DNA from: Solirubrobacter soli DSM 22325 | GTDB taxonomy: Bacteria > Actinomycetota > Thermoleophilia > Solirubrobacterales > Solirubrobacteraceae | Length of the DNA: 64,000 nucleotides | Reading direction: 5' to 3' | NCBI RefSeq assembly: GCF_000423665.1 | Contig: NZ_AUIK01000008.1 | Span: 372,001 to 436,000 of the forward strand | Shown: positions 14,948 through 23,563 of the stretch, in pieces | How the letters are laid out: every line of letters begins with the position of its first letter | How positions within the stretch are numbered: the first letter of the stretch is position 1 | Translations under genes and position numbers: made by a program | The notes under the pieces: generated by a model | Seen by the model: the letters and a program-made list of their open reading frames with translations, nothing else | Database searches by the model: none | Told to the model about the DNA's origin: nothing

Positions 14948-17155
14948 ATGAGGGTCACGCGCATCGCGCTGGCTGCTGGGCTGTTCCTGTTCGTTCCCGC
15001 GTCGACCGCGTTCGCCGCGCCTGACCTGACGGTCTCCGCGACGCACGCCGCGCCGACGTTCCTGCGCGCGACCGCGCCCAACACGACCGTCTACGCGGGC
15101 ACGCTGACGCTCACGGTGCGCAACGACGGGGCGGACCCGACCGACGGCACGGCGGTCACCGTCACCGAGCGCCTCCCCACCGGGCTCGGCTCGCTGATCA
15201 ACAATCCCGGGTTCGGTGCCGGGCCGACGGCCGCGTCCGGGTCCGGCTGGACGTGCACGGGGACGACGACGAGCACGTGCACCCGCTCGGACGCGCTCGC
15301 CCCGGGAGCCGCATACCCGCCGATCACGGTCAACGTCACGGTGGCCAACAACGCCGCGGCGTCGCTCGCCAACGCGCCCACGGTCAGCGGCGGCGGGGAC
15401 GCCTCGCTCGCCACCGGCGCCGACACGATCGCGGTCGCCCCCGATGCCTGCCCGAACGGGTTCGCCGCCGGCCAGAACGTGACGTTCGGCCCGCCGACGC
15501 CCGTGATCGACTCCGGCGTGACCAACCCCGAGCGCACCGACGGCTGCTCGCTGCTGGACGTCATCTGGAACGCCGCGCCGGGCACCCACGCCGCGTTCGT
15601 CGCCCACGTGGACGAGGCGACCGCCGCGTTCGGGCTCTCCGACGCCCAGCGCGCCGCGATCCACAACGCCGCCCAGACCTCGCTGATCGGTACCGCCGAC
15701 GACCACCAGATCGACAACGCCTGCACCGCCGGCCGGATCGCGCTGACGTTCGACGACGGCCCGTCGCTCTATCGCCCGCACACGATGCAGCACATGCGCG
15801 ACAAGTACGCGCCCGCGGTGCTGTTCGACACGGCCGTGCGCTCGGAGGCCAACGTCGGCATCGCCCGCTTCGAGCGCGAGGAGGGCCACGTCGTCCTCAG
15901 CCACACGTACGACCACCCGCATCTGAACGCCCTCTCGCCCGCGCTCCAGCAGGCCGAGATGAACAAGGCCGAGGAGACGTTCAACCGGCTCGGCATCCCG
16001 ATCACGTTCCGCGCGATGCGCCCGCCGTTCTTCGAGGCCAACGCGGCCACGACCGCCAACCTCGCATCGATGGGTTACACGTCCAACACGGCCCGGATCG
16101 AGACCACCGACTACGACCCGGCGAACACGCTGGCGATGACCCGCGACGCGATCGTCAACCAGCTGCGGGCGGGCGCGATCATCCTGCTGCACGACGGGCC
16201 GATCGACACGCCCGCGGGCCTGAACTCCAGCGACGCGTCGGCGCAGATCATCGACGCCGCTCGCGCGCGCGGGTTCTGCATGGGCACGCTGGACCGCAAG
16301 GGCAACGTCGTCGCCACGCGTTACATCCCGCGCGCGACGCCGATCCCGCCGATCGCGAACCCGGTGCCGTACGTCCCGCTCGCCTACCCGGGAACGCCGC
16401 CGTCGCCGTGGACGCTCGTCCCGCAGCCGCTGAAGATCACGGCCGCGCACAGCCCGCTCAACCGCGGCGGCACCGGCACGATCACGCTGACGGCCTCCAA
16501 CGTCTCCGACGACCCGACGGACGGCAGCACGATCACGCTGAGCGACCGCGTCCCGGCCGGCCTGAGCGTGACGAGCATCGGCGGCACCGGCTGGACCTGC
16601 ACGGGCACGACGACCCGCAACTGCACGCGCACCGACATCCTCGCGCCGCACAGCTCGTTCCCGCCCGTGACCATCAACGTCAGCGTCAGCGCGACCGCCA
16701 ACCTCGTGCTGACCAACGCGCCGAGCGTGACCGGCCACGGCGGGAACGTGTGGGTGGACTCGGTCAGCGACGCGATCAGCGTCGGGGTGCCGGCGGCCGG
16801 TGACGTGGGCGCGACGGTGGGCGCGACGCTCGCGCTCACGCTCGGCCCGGCGGCGAGCTTCGGGCCGTTCACGCCTGGCGTGGCGAAGGACTACACGACC
16901 TCGACGACCGCGACCGTGGTGAGCACCGCGGGCGACGCCGCGCTGACGTACTCCGACCCCGGCCACCTGACCAACGGCGCCTTCTCGCTGCCCTCGGCGC
17001 TCGAGGTCACGCTCTCCAAGGCGACCTGGACCGCACCCGCGTCCAACGAGGTGGTCACGGTCGGCTTCAGGCAACACGTCGACGCCACCGACGCGCTGCG
17101 CACCGGCGCCTACTCCAAGACGCTGACGTTCACGCTGTCAACGACGAATCCATAG
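14948..17155 (+). CDS. Secreted polysaccharide deacetylase flanked by DUF11-like domains
   Basis: The 735-residue protein has a Sec signal peptide (cleavage likely after AFA, about residue 24). A DUF11-like Ig-type repeat (about 25-155, ending near TCTRSDALAPGAAYPPITV) comes next, then a NodB domain: LTFDDGP near 267, the metal-binding SHTYDHPH near 317, MRPPFFEAN, and ILLHDGP. A second DUF11-like repeat (about 490-625) and a short beta-rich C-terminal domain follow. It probably deacetylates a surface or environmental glycan while the repeats give spacing or adhesion. A perfect palindrome in its promoter suggests tight control. The 3' end overlaps the convergent kinase gene by 26 bp. Confidence 0.85.
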   Translation: MRVTRIALAAGLFLFVPASTAFAAPDLTVSATHAAPTFLRATAPNTTVYAGTLTLTVRNDGADPTDGTAVTVTERLPTGLGSLINNPGFGAGPTAASGSGWTCTGTTTSTCTRSDALAPGAAYPPITVNVTVANNAAASLANAPTVSGGGDASLATGADTIAVAPDACPNGFAAGQNVTFGPPTPVIDSGVTNPERTDGCSLLDVIWNAAPGTHAAFVAHVDEATAAFGLSDAQRAAIHNAAQTSLIGTADDHQIDNACTAGRIALTFDDGPSLYRPHTMQHMRDKYAPAVLFDTAVRSEANVGIARFEREEGHVVLSHTYDHPHLNALSPALQQAEMNKAEETFNRLGIPITFRAMRPPFFEANAATTANLASMGYTSNTARIETTDYDPANTLAMTRDAIVNQLRAGAIILLHDGPIDTPAGLNSSDASAQIIDAARARGFCMGTLDRKGNVVATRYIPRATPIPPIANPVPYVPLAYPGTPPSPWTLVPQPLKITAAHSPLNRGGTGTITLTASNVSDDPTDGSTITLSDRVPAGLSVTSIGGTGWTCTGTTTRNCTRTDILAPHSSFPPVTINVSVSATANLVLTNAPSVTGHGGNVWVDSVSDAISVGVPAAGDVGATVGATLALTLGPAASFGPFTPGVAKDYTTSTTATVVSTAGDAALTYSDPGHLTNGAFSLPSALEVTLSKATWTAPASNEVVTVGFRQHVDATDALRTGAYSKTLTFTLSTTNP

Positions 17156-18539
17156 GCGCCGGCGCGGTCGCCGGCAGCTCGAGCACGAACTCCGCGCCGC
17201 CGCCGGGCAGGTTGGCGGCGCGGACCTTGCCGCCGTGCTGCTCGGCGACCTGGCGAACGATCGCCAGGCCGAGGCCGGAGCCGGGCCGCCCGCGGGAGGA
17301 GGCGCCGCGGTAGAAGCGGTCAAAGAGGTGCGGGAGGTCCTCGGGATCGACGCCGGTGCCGTGGTCGCGCACGCGGACGCCGTCCACGTCGACCTGCACC
17401 TCGACGACGCCGCCGTCCGGCGAGTGCTTGGCCGCGTTGTCGAGCAGGTTGTTGACGGCGCGGGCGAGGCGTTCGCGCGTCCCCTCGACCACGGTCGGCC
17501 GCAGGTCGGCCTCGAAGTCGATCCGCGGGGCGTACCGCCGCGCGCGGGTGAGGGACTCGGCGACGAGGTGGTCGAGCCGCACGTCCTCGCTCTCGCGCCG
17601 CGGCTCGTCGCCGCGGGCGAGCTCGATCAGGTCCGCGACGAGCATCCCCAGCTCGGTGGTCTGCTCCTCGACATCCTCGAGCAGCCGGGCGCGCTCGTCG
17701 GGCGGAAGCGCCTCCGCCTCGGCCAGCACCTCGATGTTGGTCCGCAGGCTGGTGATCGGCGTGCGCAGCTCGTGCGAGGCGTCGGCCACGAGCTGGCGCT
17801 GGGCGGCGATCGAGCGCTCGAGGGTGTCGAGCATCGCGTTGAAGTGCTCGGCCAGCTCGCCGACCTCGTCCTGGGTCTCGACCTCGATCCGCCGCCCGAG
17901 GTCCTCGGTGGCGGCGATGTGGCGGGCGGCCTCTGAGACGTGGGCGATCGGCGCGACGACGTTGCGCGAGACGAGCCGGCCGAGGACGACGGCGAGCGCG
18001 ACGCCGCCGAGGATGACCAGCAGCAGGATCAGCCGGAGCTGGTCGAGCACCGAGTCGGCGGCCTCGAGCGAGCGGCCGTACTGGAGCGCGCCGAGCGGGC
18101 GATCGGCCACGGCGAACCCGGGCGGGGCGGGCGTGGTCAGCACGCGCACGTGCGTGCCGTTCACGTAGCCGGTGGAGAACGATTCCGGGCCGACGCCGGC
18201 GGCGACGTCGCGCGCTTTGTCGTCGATCGGCAGCTCACCCCGCTCCGGGCCGATCTGACCGATCGCGTCACCACTCGTGTCCAGCAGCTGCACGAACGGG
18301 GTCGGCCCGCCGCGGCGCGCGGGCAGGGCGGGGATGCTCGGCGGGCCGCCGCGGCGGCCGCGTGGGGGCCCGAGCCCGCCACCGAACGTGATCTGCTCCT
18401 GGAGCGCCTGGTCGACCTCGGACATCAACTGGTCGCGGACCGCGATGTAACAGACGGCCGCCGCCAGCGCGACCGCGACGGCCACGGCGATCGCGACCGC
18501 GATCGTCATCCGCCGTCGCAGGGGCAACGAGCGCATCAT
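17130..18539 (-). CDS. Sensor histidine kinase, MprB-like
   Basis: A 469-residue membrane kinase: first helix about residues 11-34, an extracytoplasmic sensor of about 130 residues with a Gly/Pro/Arg-rich patch, second helix about 167-190, HAMP, then HisKA with His256 in [15 protein letters not shown]. The ATPase domain has the N box [12 protein letters not shown], the [20 protein letters not shown] segment and GSGLGLAIV. All catalytic elements are present. It overlaps the response regulator gene upstream by 4 bp. With the divergent HtrA-like protease this resembles the mycobacterial mprAB-pepD envelope-stress locus. Confidence 0.92.
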   Translation of the reverse strand: MMRSLPLRRRMTIAVAIAVAVAVALAAAVCYIAVRDQLMSEVDQALQEQITFGGGLGPPRGRRGGPPSIPALPARRGGPTPFVQLLDTSGDAIGQIGPERGELPIDDKARDVAAGVGPESFSTGYVNGTHVRVLTTPAPPGFAVADRPLGALQYGRSLEAADSVLDQLRLILLLVILGGVALAVVLGRLVSRNVVAPIAHVSEAARHIAATEDLGRRIEVETQDEVGELAEHFNAMLDTLERSIAAQRQLVADASHELRTPITSLRTNIEVLAEAEALPPDERARLLEDVEEQTTELGMLVADLIELARGDEPRRESEDVRLDHLVAESLTRARRYAPRIDFEADLRPTVVEGTRERLARAVNNLLDNAAKHSPDGGVVEVQVDVDGVRVRDHGTGVDPEDLPHLFDRFYRGASSRGRPGSGLGLAIVRQVAEQHGGKVRAANLPGGGAEFVLELPATAPAPMDSSLTA

Positions 18540-19216
18540 TCTTTGAGCACGTAGCCCACGCCGCGGACGGTGTGCAGGAGGCGTGGCTCGCCGCCCTCCT
18601 CCGTCTTGCGGCGCAGATAGCCCATGTAGACGCCGAGCGAGTTCGAGCTCGACCCGAAGTCGTAGCCCCAGACCCGCTCGAAGATCTGCGAGCGGGTCAG
18701 CACCTGCTTCGGGTGCTCGAGGAACAGGGCGAGCAGCTGGAACTCGGTCCGGCTGAGCTCGAGCTTGCGCGGGCCGCGGAACGCCTCCCAGGCGCCGCGG
18801 TCGAGCGTGAGGTCCCCGAAGCGCAGGACGCTCCCGTCCTCGGACTCGGCCGGCTCGGCCCGGCGCAGCAGCGCGCGCAGGCGCGCCTTGAGCTCCTTGA
18901 GCGCGAACGGCTTGACCAAGTAGTCGTCCGCGCCGGCGTCGAGGCCGGCGACGCGGTCGTCGACCGCGTCGCGGGCGGTGAGCATCAGGACCGGGGTGCG
19001 ATCGCCGGCGTCCCGGAGGCGGCGGCAGACCTGCAGGCCGTCGATCCCGGGCATGGCGACGTCCAGCACGACCGCGTCATGGCGCGAGTCGGCCAGGGAG
19101 TCCAATGCCTCACGACCATCGGCCGCCAGCGTGATCTCATACCCGTCCAGACGCAGCGCGCGATCCAGCGCGGCCCGCACAGCGGGCTCGTCGTCAACGA
19201 TCAGCACACGCGTCAT
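18536..19216 (-). CDS. OmpR-family response regulator, MprA-like
   Basis: A 226-residue regulator. The receiver has the acidic pair DDE at residues 8-10 and the phospho-acceptor Asp52 in VVLDVAMPG, with the switch Thr in MLTARD and the conserved Lys in LVKPF. The C-terminal winged helix has [38 protein letters not shown] features and ends GVGYVLKE. It is the first gene of the two-component operon and is divergent from the htrA-like gene across 95 bp, so it probably controls both itself and the protease operon. Confidence 0.94.
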   Translation of the reverse strand: MTRVLIVDDEPAVRAALDRALRLDGYEITLAADGREALDSLADSRHDAVVLDVAMPGIDGLQVCRRLRDAGDRTPVLMLTARDAVDDRVAGLDAGADDYLVKPFALKELKARLRALLRRAEPAESEDGSVLRFGDLTLDRGAWEAFRGPRKLELSRTEFQLLALFLEHPKQVLTRSQIFERVWGYDFGSSSNSLGVYMGYLRRKTEEGGEPRLLHTVRGVGYVLKE

Positions 19217-19311
19217 TCGGCTCCCTCAGCATCGGAAGAGAGGGTAAGAATCACAGAAGAGGCAGCGTTCTTTAAGCAGTCATCAATCTCCCGCGCTCTC
19301 ATGCGAGGGCT

Positions 19312-20376
19312 ATGCGCTCTCTGGTCATGTTCTTCGGCGGCGCCGTTGCGATGGCGCTCGTTGTCGGTGCGCTCGCCCTCGCGGGCGTGATCGACGACGA
19401 CGCCGCACCGATCGCCTCGTCCCCGCCGCCCCCGTCCCCCACGACGACGGCTCCCTCGTCGCCGAGCAGGCCGAAGGGCGCCGGCGAGTCGATCTCGGAC
19501 ATCTACAAGCGCGTGTCCGCGGGCGTCGTGTTCATCCAGGCCGGTCAGAGCGCGACCGGCTCGGGCTTCGTCTACGACGACCAGGGCCACATCGTCACCA
19601 ACGACCACGTCGTCGAGGAGGCCAACACCTTCGCCGTGCGCATCGGCGTCGACACCAAGCCGATCGTCGCCAAGCTGGTCGGCAAGGACCCATCGTCGGA
19701 CCTCGCGGTATTGAAGGTCGACCCGGGGCAGGTCAAGAGCGGGCTCAAGCCGCTCGAGCTCGGCGACTCCGCGGCGCTGGAGCCCGGCGACCAGACGATC
19801 GCGATCGGCTCCCCGTTCGGCCTGGAGGGGACCGTCACCAGCGGCATCGTCTCCTCCCTGGGCCGCACGATCACGGCGCCCAACAACTTCCCGATCGCCG
19901 ACGCGATCCAGACCGACGCGGCGATCAACCCCGGCAACTCGGGCGGCCCGCTGCTCGACGGCAACGGCCGCGTGATCGGCGTCAACTCGCAGATCAAGTC
20001 CGGCAGCGGCTCGAACTCGGGCGTCGGCTTCGCCGTCCCGGTCTCGACCGTGAAGTTCGTCGTCCCGCAGATCGAGAACGGCGGCAAGGTCGTGCGCGCC
20101 TACCTCGGCGTGCGCAACGGCGACACGCAGGATCTCTCCGGCGCGGTCGTCGGCAGCGTCGTCCCGGGCGGGCCGGCCGACAAGGCCGGGCTCCAGGGCG
20201 GCGACAAGATCACGGACATCGACGGGCGCAAGGTCACCAAATCGGACGACGTGTCCGCAGCGGTCGCGGCACGCAAGCCCGGCGAGAAGGCGAAAGTCAC
20301 CGTCGAGCGGGGAGGCGGGCGGCGTACCCTGACCGTTGACCTCGGCACTCGGCCAGACACACCGGCGGGCGGATGA
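19312..20376 (+). CDS. HtrA/DegP-like serine protease with PDZ domain (PepD-like)
   Basis: A membrane-anchored S1C protease of 354 residues. The N-terminal helix (about residues 5-26) is followed by a Pro/Ser/Thr-rich linker. The catalytic triad is visible as His99 (TNDHVV), Asp130 (SSDLAVLKVD) and Ser210 (NPGNSGGPL). A C-terminal PDZ domain (about 260-345) has YLGVRNG and the late GDKITDIDGRKV. It handles damaged envelope proteins. The stop overlaps the MoxR start (ATGA). Divergent from an MprAB-like system, it matches the mprAB-pepD layout and heads a long translationally coupled operon. Confidence 0.93.
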   Translation: MRSLVMFFGGAVAMALVVGALALAGVIDDDAAPIASSPPPPSPTTTAPSSPSRPKGAGESISDIYKRVSAGVVFIQAGQSATGSGFVYDDQGHIVTNDHVVEEANTFAVRIGVDTKPIVAKLVGKDPSSDLAVLKVDPGQVKSGLKPLELGDSAALEPGDQTIAIGSPFGLEGTVTSGIVSSLGRTITAPNNFPIADAIQTDAAINPGNSGGPLLDGNGRVIGVNSQIKSGSGSNSGVGFAVPVSTVKFVVPQIENGGKVVRAYLGVRNGDTQDLSGAVVGSVVPGGPADKAGLQGGDKITDIDGRKVTKSDDVSAAVAARKPGEKAKVTVERGGGRRTLTVDLGTRPDTPAGG

Positions 20377-21437
20377 CCTACGGAATAAATGACCCCAGGA
20401 GACCAGACGTGACCCCAGAGGACCGGCGGCTGCACGCCTTGGACCGGGTCGAGGAGCCGACACCGTCCCGCGCGGCCCACGACGACCTCGAGAACGCGCT
20501 CTTCGAGATCAAGCGCGTCATCGTCGGCCAGGAGGCCATGCTCGAGCGCGTCCTGGTCGCGCTGCTCGCCGGCGGCCACGTGCTGCTCGAGGGCGTGCCC
20601 GGCCTGGCCAAGACGCTGACGGTCAAGACCGTCGCGGACGTGCTCGGCGGGTCGTTCAAGCGGCTCCAGTTCACGCCGGACCTGGTGCCCGCGGACCTCG
20701 TCGGCACGCGGATCTTCCGGCCGGACACGGGCGGGTTCGACACCGAGCTCGGCCCGGTCTTCTGCAACTTCCTGCTGGCGGACGAGATCAACCGCGCGCC
20801 CGCGAAGGTCCAGAGCGCGCTGCTGGAGGTCATGCAGGAGCGCCAGGTGACGATCGGCCACGACACCCACCGCGTCCCTTCGCCGTTCCTCGTGCTCGCC
20901 ACTCAGAACCCGATCGAGTCCGAGGGCACGTACCCGCTGCCCGAGGCCCAGGTCGACCGCTTCATGTTCAAGCTCGTCGTCGACTACCCGTCGCATCGCG
21001 ACGAGGTCGCGGTCGTCGAGCGGTCGCTGGACGGCGGCGCGCGGGCGCGCGAGGTGCTCTCGCCCGAGCACCTGACCGCGCACCAGAAGGCGGCCGCGAC
21101 CGTCTACGTCGACCGGCGGGTGATGGAGTACGCCGTCGCGCTGACGACGGCGACCCGCGACCCCGGCGAGAACAACTGGGTCGAGTTCGGCGCCTCGCCG
21201 CGCGGCTCGATCAACCTGATCCACGCGGGGCGCGCGTTGGCGCTGCTGCGCGGGCGCGACTACATGCTTCCCGTCGACGTGCGCGACCTCGCGCGCGACG
21301 TCCTGCGCCACCGCATCGTGCTCACGTACGAGGCGTTGGCCGCGGGCGTCGACACCGACCGCGTGCTCGACGACGTCCTGGAGCGCGTGCCGATGCCGCG
21401 CATCGAGCTCGCGCAGGAGCGTCCGTACGGAGCATGA
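20373..21437 (+). CDS. MoxR-family AAA+ ATPase
   Basis: A chaperone-like ATPase that usually works with VWA-domain partners on protein-complex maturation. The 354-residue protein has Walker A LLEGVPGLAKT (Lys80), Walker B with sensor residues in LLADEINRAP, the ATQNPIESEGTYPLPEAQ segment and the C-terminal lid. The start ATG overlaps the htrA stop by 4 bp; a GTG at 20409 is a later possibility. Downstream are two VWA genes and a DUF58 gene, the typical MoxR cluster. Confidence 0.94.
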   Translation: MTYGINDPRRPDVTPEDRRLHALDRVEEPTPSRAAHDDLENALFEIKRVIVGQEAMLERVLVALLAGGHVLLEGVPGLAKTLTVKTVADVLGGSFKRLQFTPDLVPADLVGTRIFRPDTGGFDTELGPVFCNFLLADEINRAPAKVQSALLEVMQERQVTIGHDTHRVPSPFLVLATQNPIESEGTYPLPEAQVDRFMFKLVVDYPSHRDEVAVVERSLDGGARAREVLSPEHLTAHQKAAATVYVDRRVMEYAVALTTATRDPGENNWVEFGASPRGSINLIHAGRALALLRGRDYMLPVDVRDLARDVLRHRIVLTYEALAAGVDTDRVLDDVLERVPMPRIELAQERPYGA

Positions 21438-22399
21438 CGTTCCAAGCACCGCTGCTGCTGGGACTGCTGGCGGTCGTCCCGCTGGTGGCGGTCGTCTACG
21501 CCCTGCAACAGCGACGGGCGAAGAAGTTCGCGGTCCGGTACACGAACGTCGACCTGCTGATCGCGGTCGCCGGGCGTTCCTGGACGCGCCACGTCCCGGC
21601 GATCCTGGCGCTGCTCGCGCTGGCCGCGTTGCTGATCGCGCTGGCGCGGCCGCAGCGGACGGTCGCGGCCGAGCGGCGCGAGGCGACGGTGATGCTCGTC
21701 TTCGACACGTCGGGCTCGATGCTCGCGACCGACGTCGCGCCCTCACGGCTGGCCGCGGCCCAGGCGGCGGGCAACGCGTTCGTCGAGTCGGTGCCGGACG
21801 AGTTCCGGATCGGCGTCGTCGGCTTCGGCTCGGCGGCCCAGCAGCTGACTGAGCCGACCACCGACCACGCGCGCGTGAAGACGACGATCGGCTCTTTGCA
21901 GGTCGCGGGCGCGACGGCGATGGGCGATGCTCTGAAGCTCGCGATCAATTCCGCGCGGGTGCCGATCCCGGACGGGCTCGGGGGCGAGCGGCGGCTGCCG
22001 GCGGCGATCGTGCTGCTCAGCGACGGCGCCTCGACGCGGGGCGAGGACCCGATCGACGTCGTCCAGCAGACGAAGAAGTACAAGATCCCCGTGTACACGG
22101 TGGCCCTGGGCTCGCAGAACGGAACGCTGACGCACACCGACCCGAACACGGGCGCGGTCAACACCGAGCGCGTCCCGCCGGACCTCTTGACGCTGCAGGA
22201 CATCGCGCGCGACACCGGCGGGCAGTTCTTCGCCACCGCCGACGCGCAGCGGCTGGCCGCCGTCTATCGGAACCTCGGCACGCGGTTGACCAAGACCAAG
22301 GAGAAGCAGCAGGTGACGTCCGCGTTCGCGGGCGGCGCGATCGTGCTGCTGCTCGCGGGCGCCGGCTTCGGGCTGGCGCGCGGCGGGAGGCTCCCGTGA
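21434..22399 (+). CDS. VWA-domain membrane protein (BatA-like), copy 1
   Basis: A 321-residue protein with one or two helices at the N-terminus (about 5-24 and 54-71), a VWA domain with the MIDAS motif DTSGSM (Asp91) and a C-terminal helix (AIVLLLLAGAGFGLA). The hairpin before the VWA (ALLIALARPQRTVAA) is shared with the second VWA gene at 23560, so the two are paralogues. These proteins are expected to interact with MoxR. Start ATG overlaps the MoxR stop (ATGA). The stop overlaps a 21-codon ORF. Confidence 0.9.
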   Translation: MTFQAPLLLGLLAVVPLVAVVYALQQRRAKKFAVRYTNVDLLIAVAGRSWTRHVPAILALLALAALLIALARPQRTVAAERREATVMLVFDTSGSMLATDVAPSRLAAAQAAGNAFVESVPDEFRIGVVGFGSAAQQLTEPTTDHARVKTTIGSLQVAGATAMGDALKLAINSARVPIPDGLGGERRLPAAIVLLSDGASTRGEDPIDVVQQTKKYKIPVYTVALGSQNGTLTHTDPNTGAVNTERVPPDLLTLQDIARDTGGQFFATADAQRLAAVYRNLGTRLTKTKEKQQVTSAFAGGAIVLLLAGAGFGLARGGRLP

Positions 22400-22461
22400 G
22401 TGAGCCTGGCCGGCGGCTGCCGCGGCACCAAGTTTCAGGCATCCCGGGGGTGGCGCGGTGA
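22396..22461 (+). CDS. 21-residue bridging micro-ORF in the MoxR operon
   Basis: The 58-bp gap between the first VWA gene and DUF58 is filled by a 21-codon frame starting VSEPGRRLPRH. Its GTG (22396-22398) overlaps the VWA stop in a GTGA, and its TGA (22459-22461) overlaps the GTG start of DUF58 in a second GTGA. Terminating ribosomes could therefore be passed on. The peptide itself shows no recognisable feature. It may be an accidental frame; the paired overlaps and the parallel case at 23447 make it worth noting. Confidence 0.4.
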   Translation: MSEPGRRLPRHQVSGIPGVAR

Positions 22462-23450
22462 GCGCACGTCCCCGCCTCGTTCCGCCCGCGCCGGAGCGGT
22501 CGGCGGACAAGCCCGGTCCGGGTCCTGTTCCGCCCCAGGTCCTGCGGGCGCTGGACCTGGCGGTGATGAAGCGGATCGAGTCGCTGGTGCCGGGCGAGCA
22601 TCTGACGCCACAGGTGGGGTCAGGGACCGAGCTGGCGATGATCCGGCCGTACCACCCGGGCGACGACGTCCGCCACATCGACTGGATGGCCACGGCGCGG
22701 CTGCAGGAGCCGCACGTGCGCGTCCACGTGGGTGAGCGGGCGCTGACGACGTGGCTGGTGTTGGACGTGAGCGCCTCGATGGCGTTCGGGACGGCGGACC
22801 GGCGCAAGACCGATGTCGCCGAGGGCGTCGCGCTGGCCGTCGGCCACGTGGCGACGCGGCGCGGGAACCGGCTCGGCGTCCTGGCCTTCGGCGGCGAGGA
22901 GCCGCGAATCCTGCGGCCGCGCCAGGGCCGGCTCGGGCTGCTCGCGCTCCTGGCCGAGTTGCGCCGTGAGCCCTCGGAAGGCGCCGGCGCGACCTCGCTC
23001 GGCTCCGCGCTGGGCAGCGCCGCTTCGCTCGGCCGCCAGCGCGGCCTCGTCGTGATCGTGAGCGACTTCCGCGGCGAGCGCGACTGGGAAGGCCCGCTGA
23101 CCGCCCTGCGCGCGCGCCACGGCGTGATGGCGGTCGAGATCGTCGACCCGCGCGAGCAGCAGCTCGTCAACGCGGGCGACCTCTGGCTGGTCGACCCGGA
23201 GACGGGCCGCCAGGTCCACGTCGACACCCGCAAGCGCCGCATCCGCGACCGCTTCGCCGCCGCCGCGGCGGCCGAGCGCGAGGAGGTGCGCAGCGCCCTG
23301 CGCCGCGCGGGCGCCGACCACGTCGAGCTCTCGACGGGCGGCGACTGGCTGCGGATCTTCGCCTCGCACCTGCGCCGCGGCGAGGCCGCGCTGCGCGCCG
23401 GCGCCCCCGCCCGCGCGGCGATCCGCAACCGGATGAGGGCCGCGACATGA
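22458..23450 (+). CDS. DUF58 domain protein
   Basis: A 330-residue protein with GTG start. It has the DUF58 hallmark YHPGDDVRHIDWMATAR (about residues 65-81) and a VWA-like core with LVLDVSASMAFG near residue 97, then LGVLAFGGEE and VVIVSDFRG. DUF58 proteins almost always occur next to MoxR and VWA genes, as here, and probably form part of the same assembly or signalling complex. No membrane helix is evident. Both ends are overlapped by tiny ORFs (22396-22461 and 23447-23563). Confidence 0.92.
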   Translation: MSARPRLVPPAPERSADKPGPGPVPPQVLRALDLAVMKRIESLVPGEHLTPQVGSGTELAMIRPYHPGDDVRHIDWMATARLQEPHVRVHVGERALTTWLVLDVSASMAFGTADRRKTDVAEGVALAVGHVATRRGNRLGVLAFGGEEPRILRPRQGRLGLLALLAELRREPSEGAGATSLGSALGSAASLGRQRGLVVIVSDFRGERDWEGPLTALRARHGVMAVEIVDPREQQLVNAGDLWLVDPETGRQVHVDTRKRRIRDRFAAAAAAEREEVRSALRRAGADHVELSTGGDWLRIFASHLRRGEAALRAGAPARAAIRNRMRAAT

Positions 23451-23563
23451 CGCCGCGCCTCGCCACGCCCGCCCGCGCCGCGCACCCGCCGCGCCGCGCC
23501 ACGCCCGCCCCCGCCGCGCACCCGCCGCGCCGCGCCACGCCCGCCCTCGGAGGCCGCCCGTGA
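23447..23563 (+). CDS. 38-residue micro-ORF made of 36-bp tandem repeats
   Basis: The ATG (23447-23449) overlaps the DUF58 stop as ATGA, and the TGA (23561-23563) overlaps the GTG start of the second VWA gene as GTGA. The 38 codons consist of about 2.8 in-frame copies of a 12-residue unit, TPA(R/P)AAHPPRRA, encoded by 36-bp tandem repeats at very high GC. It would be a Pro/Arg-rich basic peptide. It may be a translated linker that keeps coupling through the operon, or an expanded repeat tolerated because it preserves the overlaps. Confidence 0.45.
   Translation: MTPRLATPARAAHPPRRATPAPAAHPPRRATPALGGRP

Noticed and set aside
14906..17077. 723-codon minus-strand frame opposite the deacetylase gene
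   Set aside because: Arg/Gly/Val-rich shadow typical of high-GC antisense frames; the plus strand has a signal peptide and catalytic motifs.
23447..23563. Tandem repeats considered as a CRISPR-like array
   Set aside because: About three direct 36-bp copies with no spacers and no cas genes; better explained as an in-frame coding repeat.
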